A stretch of 64,000 nt of DNA from Hydractinia symbiolongicarpus (taxonomy: Eukaryota; Cnidaria; Hydrozoa; Anthoathecata; Hydractiniidae), in the NCBI RefSeq assembly GCF_029227915.1, contig NC_079884.1:5706001-5770000 (forward strand). The letters are read 5' to 3'. Shown piece after piece: positions 62,758 to 64,000 of the stretch. Both the position numbers and the translations under genes were made by a program. How positions within the stretch are numbered: position 1 is the stretch's first letter; each line of letters begins with the position of its first letter. A model generated the notes under the pieces. It was not told the origin of the DNA and ran no database searches. It saw nothing but the letters and a program-made list of their open reading frames with translations.

Positions 62758-64000
62758 TAATTTAAAAAATCGTTCGGGAAATGAGTTTACTCCCTGGGTA
62801 CTTTCTTTGTATACTTTTGACTATACGGGCCGAGTTCGGGATTTACGGGAAATCGCGGATTTTCGTTTGCCGGCAATTAAACTTCTTTTATTCAGCGTCT
62901 CATCAAAAATGAAAACATTTTTAAAAACTACAAGTCTCATGGGCTTTAGTGGTGAAATAATAATTTAAAAAATCGTTCGGGAAATGAGTTTACACCCCGG
63001 GTACTTTCTTTGTATACTTTTGACTATACGGGCCGAGTCCGGGATTTATGGGAAATCGCAGGTTTTCGTTTGCCGGCTATTAAACTTCTTTTATTCAGCG
63101 TCTCATCAAAAATGAAAACATTTTTGAAAACTACAAGTCTCATGCGTTTTAGTGGTGAAAAAATAAATTAAAAAATCGTTCAGGAAATGAGTTTACTCCG
63201 TGGGTACTATCTTTGTATACTTTTGACTATACGGGCCAAGCCCGGGATGTACGGGAAATCTCGGGTTTTCGTTTGCCGGCGATTAAACCTCTTTCATTAA
63301 GCGTCTCATCAAAAATGAAAACATTTTTGAAAACTACAAGTGTCATGCGTTTTAGTGTTGAAAAAATAAATTAAGAAATCGTCCTGGAAATGAGTTTACT
63401 CACAGGGTACTTTCTTTGTATACATTCGACTATACGGGCCAAGCCCGGGATTTACGGGAAATCGCGGGTTTTCGTTTGCCGGCAATTAAACTTCTTTTAT
63501 TCAGCGTCTCATCAAAAATGAAAACATTTTTAAAAAATACAAGTCTCATGGGCTTTAGTGGTGAAATAATAACTTAAAAAATCGTTCGGGAAATGAGTTT
63601 ACACCCCGGGTACTTTCTTTGTATACTTTTGACTATACGGGCCGAGTCCGGCATTTACGGGAAATCGCAGGTTTTCGTTTGCCGGCTATTAAACTTCTTT
63701 TATTCAGCGTCTCATCAAAAATGAAAACATTTGTGAAAACTACAAGTCTCATGCGTTTTAGTGGTGAAAAAATAAATTAAAAAATCGTTCGGGAAATGAG
63801 TTTACTCCCTGGGTACTATCTTTGTATACTTTTGACTATACGGGCCAAGCCCGGGATTTACGGGAAATCTCGGGTTTTCGTTTGCCGGCGATTAAACCTC
63901 TTTCATTAAGCGTCTCATCAAAAATGAAAACATTTTTGAAAACTACAAGTCTCATGCGTTTTAGTGGTGAAAAAATAAATTAAAAAATCGTTCGGGAAAT
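62722..64000 (+). repeat. ~1.28 kb block, copy 2, cut by the window end
   Basis: This matches 59,480-60,758. Private changes are AAGTGTCATGCG near 63,340, AAGAAATCGTCCTGG near 63,374, GTCCGGCATTT near 63,648 and CATTTGTGAAAAC near 63,730. The match is still running at the last base, so the duplication continues outside the window. Confidence 0.85.

Larger units (their letters stand above)
1..64000 (+). repeat. Satellite DNA array, ~203 bp monomer, ~315 head-to-tail copies
   Basis: Every stretch of the window reads as the same unit. Its landmarks, in order, are GGGAAATGAGTTTACTCCCT, TTTGTATACTTTTGACTATA, CGGGCCGAGTCCGGGATTTA, TTTTCGTTTGCCGGCGATTA, TTCAGCGTCTCATCAAAAAT, GAAAACATTTTTGAAAACTA and TTTAGTGGTGAAAAAATAAT. 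They recur every 202-204 bp from the first base to the last, always on the same strand. I saw no inverted block, no transposon-like interruption and no unique flank, so both array ends lie outside the window. The copies differ by scattered substitutions and single-base indels that are shared regionally. The length, one nucleosome plus linker, and the higher-order structure are those of eukaryotic centromeric or heterochromatic satellites; the function is inference. I do not recognise the family. Confidence 0.98.
38650..64000 (+). repeat. Array territory 4
   Basis: About 125 monomers are marked by GAGTTCGGGATTTACGGGAA with GGCAATT, GGGTACTATCTTTGTATAC, AAATCTCGGGTTTTCG, GTACACATTCGAC, AAACAACTTTCATTAAACG, CATTTCTGAAAAC, GGAGAAAATTAATTT, ACACCCCGGGTAC and GCCGGCTATT. 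The junction often reads GATAATTGAAAAAATCG rather than ATAATTTAAAAAATCG, removing a stop. The array continues past the end of the window. Confidence 0.87.

Noticed and set aside
149-62968. Many recurring open frames of 64-121 codons on the + strand and 65-82 codons on the - strand
   Set aside because: They are one 203 bp repeat read in different frames. Most open with TTG or GTG. Frame changes at each monomer because 203 is not a multiple of 3, single-base indels and stops are common, and no protein domain is recognisable.
1-64000. CRISPR array (regular repeats)
   Set aside because: There are no unique spacers. The whole 203 bp period is repeated sequence, far longer than CRISPR repeats, and no cas-like gene is present.
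1-64000. Transposable element insertion or other single-copy DNA within the array
   Set aside because: I followed the landmarks through the window and found no gap over a few bases. The largest local departure is the scar near 44,041.
1-64000. Bacterial or phage origin (iterons, repeat-protein gene)
   Set aside because: No gene or replication protein is present, the period is 203 bp over 64 kb, and the length is not codon-periodic. This is typical of eukaryotic satellite DNA.

Overview
The whole 64 kb window is one uninterrupted head-to-tail satellite DNA array. The monomer is about 203 bp (observed 202-204), giving roughly 315 copies, all in the same orientation. I find no convincing protein-coding gene, RNA gene, transposon, unique spacer or flanking single-copy DNA on either strand. 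The open frames that exist are the same monomer translated again and again. Most open with TTG or GTG and run into stops at fixed monomer positions, so I list none as CDS.

Organism: this looks like a eukaryotic centromeric, pericentromeric or other heterochromatic satellite. Tens of kilobases of nucleosome-scale monomers with layered higher-order duplications are typical of such DNA and not of bacterial or viral genomes. I do not recognise the monomer and cannot name a clade. By hand count the consensus monomer is about 37% G+C with 11 CpG where about 7 are expected, so CpG is not depleted. That fits weak germline CpG methylation better than a heavily methylated genome, but it is only a hint.

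Layout: four territories can be separated by shared monomer variants. (1) About 1-10,060 is marked by a GATTTAGGGAAATC variant, ACACCTTGGATAC monomers and CAAGCCCGGGATATACGG monomers; a 3.1 kb block occurs twice 5,266 bp apart. (2) About 10,060-13,940 is a more mixed stretch with a 1,217 bp (6-monomer) duplication. (3) About 13,940-38,650 is marked by CTTATTATAC, GTGCTTTCTTTGT and GTATATTTTGACTATGCG variants; it holds a 1,215 bp 6-monomer higher-order repeat, a 1,622 bp 8-monomer repeat and several re-used 3 kb blocks. (4) About 38,650-64,000 is marked by GAGTTCGGGATTT, CTATCTTTGTATAC, AAATCTCGGG and TGTACACATTCG variants; it holds an almost perfect 1,417 bp 7-monomer tandem duplication and a ~7.5 kb (37-monomer) tandem duplication whose second copy differs by insertions and deletions of whole monomers.

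Nothing here works together as genes do. The history is one of repeated unequal exchange or amplification: every offset I measured between duplicated blocks is close to an integer number of monomers. Block boundaries were read by eye and should be taken as good to roughly 20-60 bp; identities were not computed.
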